This document shows positions 1 to 17,726 of a stretch of 64,000 bases of DNA, piece after piece (positions within the stretch are counted from its first letter, which is position 1; each line of letters opens with the position of its first letter). The stretch is from Crocodylus rhombifer (lineage: Eukaryota > Chordata > Crocodylia > Crocodylidae), in assembly GCA_038503035.1 (NCBI GenBank), contig JAVSML010000963.1:124001-188000 (forward strand), given 5' to 3'. A model generated the notes under the pieces. The model saw only the letters and a program-made list of their open reading frames with translations. It was not told the origin of the DNA and made no database searches. Both the position numbers and the translations under genes were made by a program.

Positions 1-5235
<5,235 letters not shown>

Positions 5236-5449
5236 TTACAAACTACTCTTTGAATGTGGCTCTCTCAAGTTCCAATGCCTCGAACAGAAATTTAAACCTA
5301 CAAAATCTCCAACACCAGGCACCTGCCTTTCCAGGCCAAGCAGAACTTGCACAGCGAGAACAATCCCCATATCTTTCGACCCCGTAACTCAACAGAAGAA
5401 CAGGGATAATCTGCAGGCGTTTAGGTATTTCTTGCTAGAACTGTACGCG

Positions 5450-5856
5450 TAGGGCCCAAGTGAATTCATGGCAGAAGTGGACTGCACTGTGGCTCCTTTA
5501 ATCTTGCAAGCTCCCCTGCACACTTCTCCGCTGCCGACTGGTAGAGGGGGGCCCACTTGACTCCCTGATTGGTAAGGAAGCAAAACCCATGGTTTTAACA
5601 TGGCACCATGTTTGCCTCCAGCTGCTCACTGACTGAGGGGCCCTGGTGGCCCCGCTGCTTGCTTCTGACTGGCAGGGAGGCAAAAAACGGTGCCGTGCTT
5701 AAAACCATAGTTTTTGCTTCCCTGCCGATCAGGAGCAAGCTGCAAGTGGGCCCACTCCATCAATCAGTGGTGGGAAGAAGGGATGCGAAGGGGAACCTGC
5801 AAGATTAAAACAGCAGGAACGCAGCCCACTTCTGCCATGAATTCGGTAGGGCCCTA
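5450..5856. mobile_element. Foldback non-autonomous hAT element (TAGGGCCC ends)
   Basis: The element starts TAGGGCCCAAGTGAATTCAT and ends with the inverted counterpart, ATGAATTCGGTAGGGCCCTA. The inverted similarity is not limited to the ends: the two halves can be matched along most of their length around a centre near 5650, so the single strand would fold into one long imperfect hairpin. The 8-bp flanks TGTACGCG and AGTATGTG match at 5 of 8 positions, and two of the three differences are C/T changes at CpG sites, which fits a decayed 8-bp hAT target duplication. No transposase is present. Confidence 0.8.
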
Positions 5857-7559
5857 AGTATGTGTGGAGAGGGAAGCAAATGAAGAGGTTCAGTGTTGAG
5901 GACTCCTCACAAGAGTCATTCTCCAGCTAGTCCTTCCTCTCTGCCAACTTAGGGGCTTGCCAGCACAGTAAGGTAGCTACTCTAATGATACTTGCTTCAC
6001 AAATGAGGGCTAGTTACTTGGTAACAGGGCTGGATTAGAAGCCTTTCCTCTATCTCAAGGCTCTCCCAGCCACCCTGTTCGGGAGCTCACGGAGTAGAGG
6101 GATGAATACACACAATAAGGCCCTTCTCCCAGATCACGTGATGCATGCATTTGTTAACAGGGTTGTGGCTATTCACTTTGCCAGTTTTGCCTCTGCAGCC
6201 TGTCACAGCATAATGCCTCATGAGAGATTATGATGGATCAATGGGCTGCCTGAGCTGAACCTTCACTTCGCAGATGGCATGGTGTGCTGCAGTGACCACC
6301 ACCTTTAAAACCCATTCGCTTTCTAGCCTGCTAATTTTGTCACACGTGGCCTGCTATGTGACCACTGGACACTGATCTGTTAATCCAGTTTAAGTCCAAT
6401 GTGAGAGCTCCAAAAGAACCCAGACAAAGTTTTTCCAGGGACCTTTCAAATACAAGAGCTTCCTTTGCATCTCTTGAGTTTACACAAAGAAAGGCAGTGA
6501 CAATCATTTCTACTGAGAAGAGGATTAAAAAGTTCACTTTCCTTACAGCACACGTACAATTGGAAGCAAGTTTGGGGAACTAGACAAAAATATAATATTT
6601 GGGTCAGTCACAGCAAATGGAATAGGCACTGCCTCCAAAAGTATTGGACAAAGTAAGGGCCCTTGCTAGCAAATATAATTATGCTGCAGCTTATGAATGT
6701 TCTTGTTAGCCAGAACTAGCAGCCAATGAAGCTCCCATGATTTCAACAGGGACAGCTATTTTACATTAAAAAAATAAAGGGGAAGGTGGGTGTTAGAGAG
6801 CATTTAAAGTATCTGAAAAAGCTTATGAATTTATCAAGCAAAATTCTTTTCTGAAAGTCAAGCAACAAATGTAACAGTATTGCTTTAAAATAGGCTTAGG
6901 CTAGATTGGTGAAGTCCAGGATAGGTGGGCATTGCAACACCCAAACTTGCCTCATTCACGGGAAGAAACTAGCTGATTATCAGTGCAAGAACAGCATTTC
7001 AGATCCACATTCCCATCCAGACAGATTTTTAATCATTCGCTGGTATGCCCCTATATGGCATGTAGCAATACTTTATAAACAGTAAACCTAGGATCTAGAT
7101 GAGCTTAACAAAGATCCTGGACAGAAAGATGCAGACAGACCACAAACCATGTCACTGGTCAAGGCCAGAAAGAGAATTCGATGGCAGAACCAGTTTAGGC
7201 TACAGGAGTCTGACTTCCAGGCTCAGTCTAAGCCACAAAAACAAAAACAAAGCAAGGAAGGCTCTTACTGTACAAAACTGGTTTAGCACATCAATACACA
7301 CTGGATACTACCCAGAAGAGGTAGTGGCTAACCTCAAATCAGATCACTAACAAACACTGACCACTAGAAAATTTTCCAATTTTAATGGTAGGTTCTGACA
7401 CTTGGGGGGGAAAAAATCCTTTAAGTGTTTTTTTTTCCTTCTCATTTTGATTTACAGCATCTTTTTACCAAAGAAGCCCAATTAAACAGGAAATGCCATA
7501 AAACAGTTTATAACCACATTATACTGGGCTCTTCAAAAGTCAAACAAGATCCAACAGCT

Positions 7560-7812
7560 GGCAATGGAATCAGGACAAATTTAGCTTAGAAATAAGACAA
7601 TTTAAAGATAGGACTATTAACTACTGGAACCACTTACCAATGGTTGTGGTAGATTTGCCATCAGTGACATTTTTAAACTCAAGACTGGATGGTTTTCCCT
7701 CCCTAAAAGATGATCTAGCTCAGACAAGAACTGAGTGACATCCTGGAATTCATACTACAGAGAAGGTCTGGCTATGTTAGATCTAACCATCTCTTCTAGA
7801 GTTATATTCAAA
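7560..7812 (+). mobile_element. Old CR1/L3-type LINE 3' end fragment
   Basis: Read on the plus strand, conceptual translation follows the end of CR1/L3 ORF2: a stretch like TINYWNHLPMVVVDLPSVTF, then LNSRLDGF, then the 3' UTR. The Trp-Asn-x-Leu-Pro core and the following Val-rich block are the usual C-terminal signature of these LINEs. Many substitutions and no long open frame indicate an old, 5'-truncated copy. It lies antisense to NPTN. Confidence 0.7.
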
Positions 7813-7896
7813 GTATATACTCAAAGGACTGTTTTAACCCCATTTTAAAGATTTTAGAGTATAGTTATTTCTGGCAGGCAAAGTTCCAAAGACAAA

Positions 7897-7957
<61 letters not shown>

Positions 7958-7960
7958 TTT
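7897..7960. repeat. (TG)8(TA)18T12 compound microsatellite
   Basis: Eight TG units pass into about 18 TA units and then a T run. The alternating purine-pyrimidine tract could extrude or unwind easily and is probably polymorphic. Confidence 0.95.
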
Positions 7961-10487
7961 AACAGTGGAGGGTCTTTAAGAGATCAGTAAAATCTGCTTG
8001 AGGGTTAGTGTTCTGCTGTATGCGAGGACCAGGCTCCATCTGCAGTCTCCATCCCTGGAGATAGTCCACAGCCTACAACCTCAAACAGAGATGAGGTATT
8101 TGGACAACAGGACATCAGTTCTTGCAGGAAGAAGGGAATTCCATCATCTGCTCTGAAAGATGGTAAGCACAATGCAAGGGCCTGTGACATAGGCCCTTAA
8201 CTGTTATGAAGGACACTTCGCCATTAAATTTGGGAAACAGCCATGGGGTAATAGAAGGAGATAAGTAACCATAGCAAACCCAAGAGACGATCTTGTGCGT
8301 TTTGCATTGGTTTAGGGTGTGCTATGCAAGGATTATGTCCCATTTTATTGAACACAACAGGCAGGGGCTGGAAAGCAGAAAAGACAGACTACCAGGCAGC
8401 AAGGTGACAGTCCCAAAGCTGACATCACAGGATTAAATCAAGAGGGACTGTAAATTACTCCCATTAGGAAAGGGAGAAACAGGATTCATCGGCTTAAACT
8501 GCAGCCTCACACAGTCTCCATCTGTCAGCACAGTTTTCAATGCCATAGATCAGCAGAGAGAAGCAGAGCAGAGCCTTGCAGAGGAGGAAGGTGAAGTAAA
8601 TCAGCACTGCTAACGCTGGCCCACTTTTACTCCACCAGCAACCTGTGAGGAAAAAAAAAACCAGGGCTGGGGAGAAGCTTTCTAGGACACCATCATGCCA
8701 GCTGCAGGGTGACCTAGCATTCTCCTAGAGTCAGGAGATAATTACAGTCCTTTAAGGAAAGGACAACTTTGCTGGGTTATCCCAAAGAGAGCCTGAGTGA
8801 CAAGAATACATTCTGCTTTCTTCACTGCTAGGCATAGTTATGCAGCAGTCACTTCCAATTCCAGCAGGACCTTGACTATTTCTAGCAGGCAGTCTGATGG
8901 GAGCATTGTGTGGAATATTAATAATCTAGAGCTTCCTAATGCTAGCTGGTGTCATGAATGGCTGAGAAGTTAGCCTGATATTTATTTTGCTAACCTTCTG
9001 ACCAGCTGTCAGTGCGTTTCACTATGCCTACTGCAATGAACTTCAGACCAGCCTGGCTGACCTGGGTCAGCAAATCAGAAATAGGAAAATATCCTCCTCT
9101 AATTTAAGGGATATTTTATACAGTTCTGGTCCAGAGCCAGCAGAGCAAGGGAGAGGTTTGGTAAGCATGGAGTGAAACAGCTTCTGTTCATACGTGATCT
9201 AGTTTTCATTTAAGCTGAACAGCAGTGTTTAGCACACTGGAAGCCAGGAATGCCCAAACGTGGAACCCAGCTTTGACCTCAATTTGCTGGGTACCTGCGG
9301 ATGAGTCGTATGCAGCAGCTGCTGCCTTCCCAGTAAAAATGGGCTAAAGCTTTTTTCCTCTGCGTTACCTCACCACCTTGCAGGAAAATAATTCATTTTT
9401 TATAAAATATCATTATTTATGCATTTTTTTCCTTCGGTGTCTGCTATAAAGAGAGGAAAATACCATATACCTCCATGCAACAGACCTCTCTGAAATGAAG
9501 TCTAGGACAGCAACAAAAACCAGTCCGTGTCATAATTAGATTTCAATTTAATATTACATCTTGGCTAAACTTAATTCATTACATTCTAAACCAGGAGAGA
9601 CATTCTTGATATAAGCAACACTTTTCCTGCTGTGGGTAAGAAATCTCTTCATTTACAGCGTAGTGTGGAATGAAACACTGAAGCCAATGAAAGAGAAACA
9701 GTTTCTTCCTGCAGAAGATCACATTAAGCGGGGATGAACTTCTTTACCACCCTCACATCTTCAAGCAGACCGTGTAAACCACCACAGAAGATACTGTACC
9801 AGTCAGCTGAAATGGGAAGTCTGCAGAGCACTCCGGAAAGGATTTCCTTTCGAACATGACCTACAATGCTGCTTCTGACTTCAAGGAGGGATTTGTCCCA
9901 TTGCTTCCAGTGGAAACAAATGAAAACAGCATGGACCTATCTAAAGGCAGAATTGGATGTATATCAACAGCTGTCATGCAGAATAGGTCAGAACCATAGC
10001 CCAATTTCTATAGCCCTTTGCAACATTCCCATTAAAAATACTTACTAGGAAGAGTAGAAGTGGGTAAAAACATTCTTGCATATATCAAATTTTAAGCATC
10101 TAAAAGGAGCATTTATGTATGAGATATCTCAAGAGGATGAGTTGGTAGGTTAGAAGAGTTCATCTGGTTTCTCTGCACTTCTCCAAGGGTATAGTACTAC
10201 ACTGAAAGAGTAAATGCAAAGGATGCCCCCGGTAACACACTTTAGAGCCTGGCATGGAGAGTCCTTTTATGGAGTATGACCTGTCCACCCAAAACCTGAG
10301 TTCTTGTTGGAAAAGGCAAGAAGTTGGGCATCTAAAGTCATGGCCAGGCATATCCAGACAGGTGCTGAGCCACAAACTAGGAAAAGATTAGCCAGGACCT
10401 CTCCAGTCTGGGGACTCTGCCAGCATAGATACTGTTTGCCCTGATAACTTCAACTGCAAGATACAGCAGTTCTGTGAGGGTGGTAAG

Positions 10488-11211
10488 TAGCGGTGTGCGA
10501 AACAGGCCACAGTCAATTATGACTGAATTGGGGACAGAGATCAGACTGCTGATTCGGATCACTGTCGCTGATTTGATTCAGCCGAATCTGAATTTGGAGA
10601 TTTGATGCTGATTTGGAAAAATCAGTGATTCAGCCATAGACACAGCTTTAAATGTTTTTTCTACATACCTCGAGGTGCCAGGCGCAGCTCATGAACACTG
10701 CAATGGTGGGGTGGATGAAGCATTCCACAGGAGGAGTGCAGGGTGTACTCCGCAGCGAACCCAGAAGTGGACCAGAAGTACTTCTAGTCCACTTCTGGGT
10801 TCACCGCTGAGCACGTGCCCCACCCTGGCTTGGCAATCAGCCACGGGTGGACCCTGGGTGCCCCCTAACCCAGGAGGCACCAGTTGCCAAGCCAAGGGGT
10901 GCTTCTGGTCCACTTCTGGGTGCACCGCCAAGCGCACTGGGGACCCCCCTGCACTCCTGTGGGACACTCCATGTATCCCAGCATCGCAGTGTTCATGAGC
11001 CACCTGGTATCTTGACGTATGTAGGAAAAAGCATTTAAAGCTGTGCCTACATCCGAATTATTGAATGTCTCTGAATTGATTTGGAGGGTTCTGATTTGAT
11101 TCAGAGTGATTAAAGGGCCTCCTGATTCAATTTGGATTCGGAGATTCAGCTGCCAAATCAGGCCAAATCTCCGCCAGATCGAATCAGTGACCAAAGCTTC
11201 ACACAGCCCTA
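10488..11211. mobile_element. Long foldback hAT-like element, 724 bp
   Basis: The ends are TAGCGGTGTG and, inverted, TAGGGCTGTG. Inside, the two halves mirror each other: CACAGCTTTAAATG and CTCATGAACACTGC occur on the plus strand in the left half and inverted in the right half. Because of this mirror symmetry both strands yield similar spurious reading frames (both contain Ala-His-Glu-His-Cys). The 8-bp flanks are GTGGTAAG (10480-10487) and GTGATCAG (11212-11219), 6 of 8 identical, as expected for a hAT target duplication. No transposase is encoded. The central third is GC-rich and contains repeated CCAGAAGTGGACCAGAAG-type motifs in both orientations. Confidence 0.8.
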
Positions 11212-12469
11212 GTGATCAGAGCTCTTTTTTTGTTGTAAAATTGCTGCATTGGCTTCCTGGAACAGCTGGGGCCAGACTAGCCAGTGATCATGGCAGAGAA
11301 TTACAGACACACCTTCCTGCCTAAGAGTCAGTGGAAGGAGCATTCATTTTTTTAAAGGCTCTTTATCCTTTTGTTTGGCTCAAGGCCAAAGCATTGCATT
11401 AGAAGTGCAGGCATTGTATGTAGAAGCTAAATGCCTCTGAAGTGGGAGGATGTGAAGGTAAGTGTTCTTCAGAAATGATTCCCCTGGAAACTGGCTGCTA
11501 GCACCCAGTGATGACTACCCCAAGTTTATTATTTAAGAAGCTAATTCCCCAACAACATAAATGAGACAGAAGGGGAGGTCAAAGGATCCTTTGTGGGTGG
11601 AAAAAGAGAAGCAATAAGTCTTATTTTTTTCATGCTTCGGGGCAAAGCGCTTTCCTTTTGGTGGCAAGGCAAGGTGGAGAGAATGGTGTCTTCTACTTTC
11701 AATGGGGTCATCTTACAGCCTCTTTGGAGCCTTGATCCTTATGAATTTCCTCTGCTTGGATATACATGAAGAACTGGAAACTTCTGGTTGGAGCTGCTCC
11801 TGACTCATCTCAGGGTTGTGGCTATAGCAATTTAGCAGCATGTATGCTATGGTGGAAAGAGGATCAGGACAAGCAGAACAACAAGCTTGTTGCCAAGAAG
11901 TGTAAGGATGATGCACAGACACCTTTTACCCTTTAACTCTTCCTCCCATCCCTCCCCCAGAGGAAATATTTTATCCTCTATTTTATATTATTCTGGAGAT
12001 TTGCTGAGATCTGAATGACAATGTTTCAGCAGAAACAAACCTGTCCCAAGCAGAACAGGGGCAAAATTGAAAAAGACTGCAAACAAGGAGAAGAAATAAG
12101 CTTAAAAAACAGTTCATCTAGGCTGACAGAAAGGCTCACCCTCAAGGTTCAGATGATAAAACACTGGACTGACCTCTACTGATCATTTCACTGCAAAAGC
12201 AAGAATGAAGGAAGGGGAAAACACACCTCTACTGAATGTAAAATACCCTTCAAAACAGAAAGACTAATTAAATAAGTGTTTCTATGTTCATTTTACGTTT
12301 GTTAGATGATCACAAGCTTTCTAACAAGCTTATTCAAACTAGCTTGCGAGTCCTACAGCTCCCAATAAAAGGAGAGGAGTAAACAATGTGCTTTTTGAAG
12401 CTAAACATTAAAGAGTGGGACTGCAGACTAAATAATCTTAAAAAAGAAGTTTAATGCTAGAAGATTGAG

Positions 12470-12630
12470 GTGGAAGCAGAACACTGTCCCTCGCTTTAAA
12501 AGGAGGCAGGGCAGGGTGGCATTTTATAAACCAACTTGTTCGGAGGGGTCTGAAGAAGTTGGTCTCCAGGATGCCACCCTTCCTAGCTTTCTGCCTAACT
12601 GCAGACTAACATGGCTACTTACCTCTCATT
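12470..12630. repeat. Small foldback repeat with MITE-like arms
   Basis: The left arm GGGTGGCATTTTATAAACCA is answered by an inverted right arm, GGTCTCCAGGATGCCACCC, around a centre near 12550. The far end reads GCAGACTAACATGGCTAC, a motif that resembles the outer end of the foldback family seen at 21555 and 32708. It may be a diverged member of that family. Confidence 0.5.
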
Positions 12631-15600
12631 TTAAAAAGGTAGTTATAGTTAAGTCGGGGGACTAATTTTGACAACATTATTTTAAATTTGTTTTCCAGAC
12701 ACATTCAGTTCTGTTTGAAATCCACTGTGCAAGTTTACAAGTGATTCACATGTTCCTGGACTCTATTTACCCATGGAGCAGTTATTGAGACTGACAGACA
12801 TAAAGAAAGGCTATAAACAGGCAAGGGAACAAAAGTCCAGCAGCTCTGATGCTGCTTAGATTACATTTCAGCAGACATGCCACAATGAGTTCAATTCCAG
12901 GTTGTCCCAGAAATCAGTATTTTGTTCTGGAGGAACTCATATCCAAGACCAGATTTACAAAGTTACATCTGAAACTAAGCGACCAGTTCTATGCTTAATT
13001 TATGAGCATAAATATCCAATACACATGCACCCAGGGGCCATGGCCAGATGTACATTTGTAGTGCACTTTGAAGAGCTACAAAAACAGCACTATAAGGGAG
13101 GACAGATGTGCAGATTCACACCCTGCTCAAAAAAAGAGTGCTACAAAATCAGTGCCAAGGCATTCAGGGACATATTGTCCAGCCAAGGGCTGGGGGCAAC
13201 AGTGGCTTGCTTGGTTGTGGCTCTTACTGCCCTCCACCCACCCATCCACCCACACAATAGGGAAGGGGAGCCTATCAGTGAGCAGCCTACCTGCTCATTT
13301 GATAGCCCACTACCACTGTGGCAAGCAAAGCTGCCCCCCCCCAGGATTGGGGGCTTCGGTACACTCACAGACAGCCCATCTTGGGGTGGACTGCAGCTCT
13401 GATGACAGTGGTAGTCAGCGAGCAGTCAGCCAGCAGCACTTCCCTACTCCTTCAAAGCTGTGCTCAGTGACTGTTCAACCTCACTCTCGCTCCCCCTTTG
13501 GAAGGAGGAATGGAGCATTATGGGAGGCTAAGGGACGACCAAAAGCTCCCCTCCCTCCAATATATTACAGCATAACATACAGATGTTATAGGTGGTGCTA
13601 AAACCCCCCCAGCACTACAGAGAAGCTTCCTGTAGTAGGCTACATCCCTTGGGCTGCAGCCCAACTATAGGCAAGCAGAAACTGATTGTAAGCCTGCCTC
13701 AGAAGACTGAGCCAGCTGATGGGGTAATTAGCTGGCCCGTGGGAGTTAAAAGGCTCCTACAAGGGAGCTGAGGGGGAGAGCTCTGAGGCTCTCGGATGAG
13801 CTTCAAAGGCCATGCCAGAGTTGCTGCTCTCCTGGGGGTCTGGAAGAGGACCCTGAGTGAAGCCAAGAGACTGCAAGTTTACTGGAGAGAACAAGAGTGA
13901 CAGGGAAGAGTGTGGGCTCCTGGTGACAAAACCAAGCCTGGGCACTCTTTCTAGGTCTGGGAAAAGACCATTTGCTATCTGAGTGTTTGTTTTACTGTTT
14001 ATGTTGATTCCTGCATAGAGGAAGTTTGCCCCAAGGAAGCAGAGACAAATCAACAAAGACTGCAAACCAAGACTGTTTGAGCTAAGCACAGTTACCTAGC
14101 CCGCTACTCTCTCATTTCATCCAAGAACATTTCTGTGGCACTTCAACTATTTTTGTACCGCAGAGGGAGCATGAACATCTATACGCTGCACTTCTGTAAT
14201 ACTATAGATGTAACATCTGACCACAGCCAGGGTCAGTTAAATATTAAGTGGTCACGTGCATGTACTCGGATCCAATTTGGGAATCATTGTTTATCTGTAT
14301 AAAGTGACATGCAAATGTATGCACCTGACTTCAGAAAACGTACCACAAAGTTTTCCACTGGCTAACTTTACTGTTGGAGCAGTAAGCTAATCACCACCTC
14401 CAAAATAAAAAATTAGCAATACTTCATTTCAGAACTAACATGAGGATGTGATTCAGTGAAATTCTATGCAAGAGACCATGCAAGTTCTAGTATTAATGCA
14501 ATAACTCTTGCAGTATTAAATCAGCTCTTTGAACAGAACAAATTTAAATGCAATTCTTGGATACCCTAGCTTGTAGTTATCTTGCAATCTTCATCTTAAA
14601 CTGTCCTACATATAGCCCTATGTTATCATTACATATATTGTGTGAAAGCTTAGTGGCAAAGTAAATTTGCATGCTACAATTTGATTTTACAGGAGACTTG
14701 ATAAGGAGTCCCATTTCATCAACACCCAATACATTCCTGTCTGTTTATAGAGATTTGTACAATGGCATAGGCTAGGAATAGCCACGGCATTACAAAGAGT
14801 GCCTGAAGAATAGGGTCAATGAGTCCAAGTTACTGACTGCTGTGCAAACTGCAAGTATCACTTCTCCCAAGAGTGGTGCTTAACAGTCATTAACTTATAA
14901 TTGGTAATGAGTACTCAGTCATGTATATTTATGTGTAATTATCTATGGAAAGTGGTTAGTGTAATTAACTATTTTTATGCTTCTGCCCTTTGTGTCAATG
15001 GTTCAATCCAGGAAACAGGATTTCCCCTTCCATAATCCCATGCTCCTGCCACTCCTCATGATTCCCAGGGTTTTTTTTTCAGTGTTCTTAACTGCCCATG
15101 AATGGCATGGCAGCCACACTTTGGATAATGCACAGCCTACATCTTCTGAAAGTGCTCTAAACAGAAAGGGGCCATCTTCTGTCCTTTATCAAAGCTAAAT
15201 TGTTACACTTCCCTCCTCTGGAGATGGCCTGTAAGTATCATCCCCAAAGCAGCCTAATTCCAAGGGCATATTAATAAAGAAACATTAAACAGAAAATTCA
15301 GCAGGAATAAGAGGCAAAAAAACTGCACCTAATCTACAGGTTCCCAAAAACAAGCATGCCTTGTACTTAAGGCAATTCAAACAAAGCAACAAATGGCCAT
15401 ATCCTTCCTTTTCTACTTATTAGGTACCTAAGCATGAAAACAGGATTTCCGGCACGTGAACAGAGTGGAATAGGATAGCAGTTTTACAGCAAAATTAATC
15501 TGGTTGTCTAACAGATGGAATAGACTGGCCCCAAGTCTTACCTACTCAGAGTTATGTATCTGTGGTTGCTTCTCACAGACTCCTGATTGAAACAAGTGCA

Positions 15601-16649
15601 TTTCCTTTCTCTTCCCCTAGTCCTAAAGAGGCTGTACTCTTCTTTGAGTCAGTGGTGTTTTAGGGCTGAGCATTACAATAATTTTGTAGCTATTTTTCTA
15701 TGGTGACAATTCAAAAAATCACAATAGCATGTAGAATTCACCTGCTCCTTGGAAAGCCAGCAACCAGCATACTCCATATATCACCAGGTCCAACTTCTCT
15801 AGATACCCTTGCTAAGATCCCCTCTCAGATGCCACTTCAAAAAGAAATCCTTGAATCAAGACAGGAATTAAACCACTTTTCTTGTTATAACCGGATTAAA
15901 ATCCTCTGTTTGCATGGCAATAGTGTATGTCCTATACCACTGCTTTACTTGCTAGAAATGATGATGCAACTCCCTTTACTCCTAGTTATTATTTTTTAAA
16001 CATCAAATAAATGTCACTCAGACCCTGTTGCAATACCTGGTCTCTCACCTTCACTTTCCCAACTAATTTAGTAGTCCAATTAAGCTGTGTCTCCTGGTAG
16101 AGGTCTGAAATTCCTAAGGTATCAGTTAACTATTTCTGTTTACCAAAGGCCTTCCTTACGCTATATCACAGGAACCTATCTGATGACAAATCAGAGGCTA
16201 CTCTATGTGAACTGGAATGGGGATACCAATAGTTAGGAGACAATGATCTGTTTCCCTTTGCTTCTTGACAGACTGAAAAGAAGCCATGTACAAGCCTTTA
16301 CATTTTTTAAATAGGAAATGGGTAGGAAGGATTGGAACCGAGTGACTCTAACAAAAATCCAGACATTCAAATTAGTTTGATTTATGACATCTTTATAAAG
16401 CAAAGAGCAACAAAAGCCAAGGAATGCCCAAGTTGACTGTTAGCATTTGGACCCCCAAAGATTCTTAGCTGCCTTTGATTAACAAAGCTAATCAGTATTT
16501 CATTAATGCACTGAGTTCAGCCTGAAAAAAATCAGAGAAAAAAGCAGTAGCTACTGTTGAGGGGAAAGTTCTCTCTCTCTCGCCTGGGCCAATTGCTTTG
16601 TTAATTATTCAAAGTGAACAAAACAAGCAAATCACAAGAATATGTTAGA

Positions 16650-16975
16650 GCAGTGCCAGCCAACCCATGGCATACAGGCCACAAGTGGCACAGGCAGCCA
16701 CTGTGTTTGGCACGCAAGCCCTGGACACTGAGTGAAAGGGGACCCCAGCAATGGGGCAAGAACTGGGGGTGAGGAGAGGAGAGCTGGTGCTGGCTTGAGG
16801 GTTTGGCCCTGTGGGAGCTTTGAGGGTAGTTGTTGACAAATTCAGCTGTTGTCATAACCTGCTGGCAATGGGATTTGGTAGCACTGGGCAGTTGTGGTAG
16901 CTGATTATAATGGCACTTTCTCATTGTTTGGACTCAAATTTGTGGCAAGTGTATCACAAACAGTTGACCGCCGCT
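16650..16975. mobile_element. Charlie-like hAT element
   Basis: The left end GCAGTGCCAGCCAACC and the inverted right end AGCGGCGGTCAACTG are similar, and the inner arms share CACAAGTGGCAC / CACTTGCCACAA. The element is flanked by ATGTTAGA (16642-16649) and ATGGTAGA (16976-16983), 7 of 8 identical, the right length for a hAT duplication. The interior has no transposase frame. Confidence 0.65.
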
Positions 16976-17631
16976 ATGGTAGAGTCTCTAGACAGGGCCC
17001 ATTTCCTTTTAAACAGGAATAGAAAGTTTAATGCAGCTAGTTAGTAATAGAAAGAACCACTGGCCAAAAATATAAATTGACTGTACTGTTGGATCCTCTC
17101 TTTAAAATTACATTCATAATCTATTAAGTACCAACGATTTAAATCTCCAAAATAGTTCATAAAAGACATCAGTTCAGTATTAAATGGACAGAGCAGGAGA
17201 AAAAAACTGTGTCCATGAAGGGAAGTAACTGAAAACTAACGTCAATCCTTGGTGAGGATCATCCATACTTTGCCACCTTTTAAATGTGGCTCCCCAGCAA
17301 AAATCTGGTGTGGGTCAACTTAATGGGTTTACTTTTCTAAGATGCTGGGTTCATAACCTTTATACTCAGCAATCCCAAAAGGGACAAAATACTCCCCACA
17401 GTATGCCATGAAAGCATTCACAGGCAGCCGCAGAAATCTTAGCCTTGCATGCATGACAGTACAGTAATCGTTCTACTTTGTGATAGGTAATAAGGGAAAT
17501 ATGGGTCAACTTGAGTTAATCCTGTAAAGTGAATATACCCAAAGAGGGCAAATAGCAACATGGATCCAAGAAAAGAAAGGGAAGGAAACTGCTCAAACAC
17601 TTAGCTTTCAGAAGAGAAAAACCAAGAGTAC

Positions 17632-17726
17632 CTTTCACTTCTATGGAGATGTTGGCTACAGGAGAGCTAGCAAACGTGAACACGCACAAGTATTCCCCTG
17701 ACTCTTCTGCTCTGGCCTTCGTAATC
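17632..17726 (-). CDS. NPTN: Neuroplastin exon: Ig2 C-terminal part
   Basis: A 95-nt exon between CGCCTGCAG and AAAG|GTACTC. It enters in phase 2 (one G completes a Lys codon) and leaves in phase 1. It encodes ITKARAEESGEYLCVFTF, in which Glu-Ser-Gly-Glu-Tyr-Leu-Cys is the classic strand-F motif (tyrosine corner and second Ig2 cysteine). It then runs through a strand-G segment with the sequon NIS and ends IEVK. The frame continues correctly into the Ala-Ala-Pro of the Ig3 exon. The donor GTACTC is weak from +3 onwards compared with GTAAGT or GTGAGT at the other exons. Confidence 0.95.

Noticed and set aside
12902..13601. Two overlapping plus-strand frames of 166 and 177 codons
   Set aside because: They are proline- and serine-rich low-complexity translations of GC-rich repeat-like DNA. 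No family signature or splice context is present, and the overlapping frames argue against coding.
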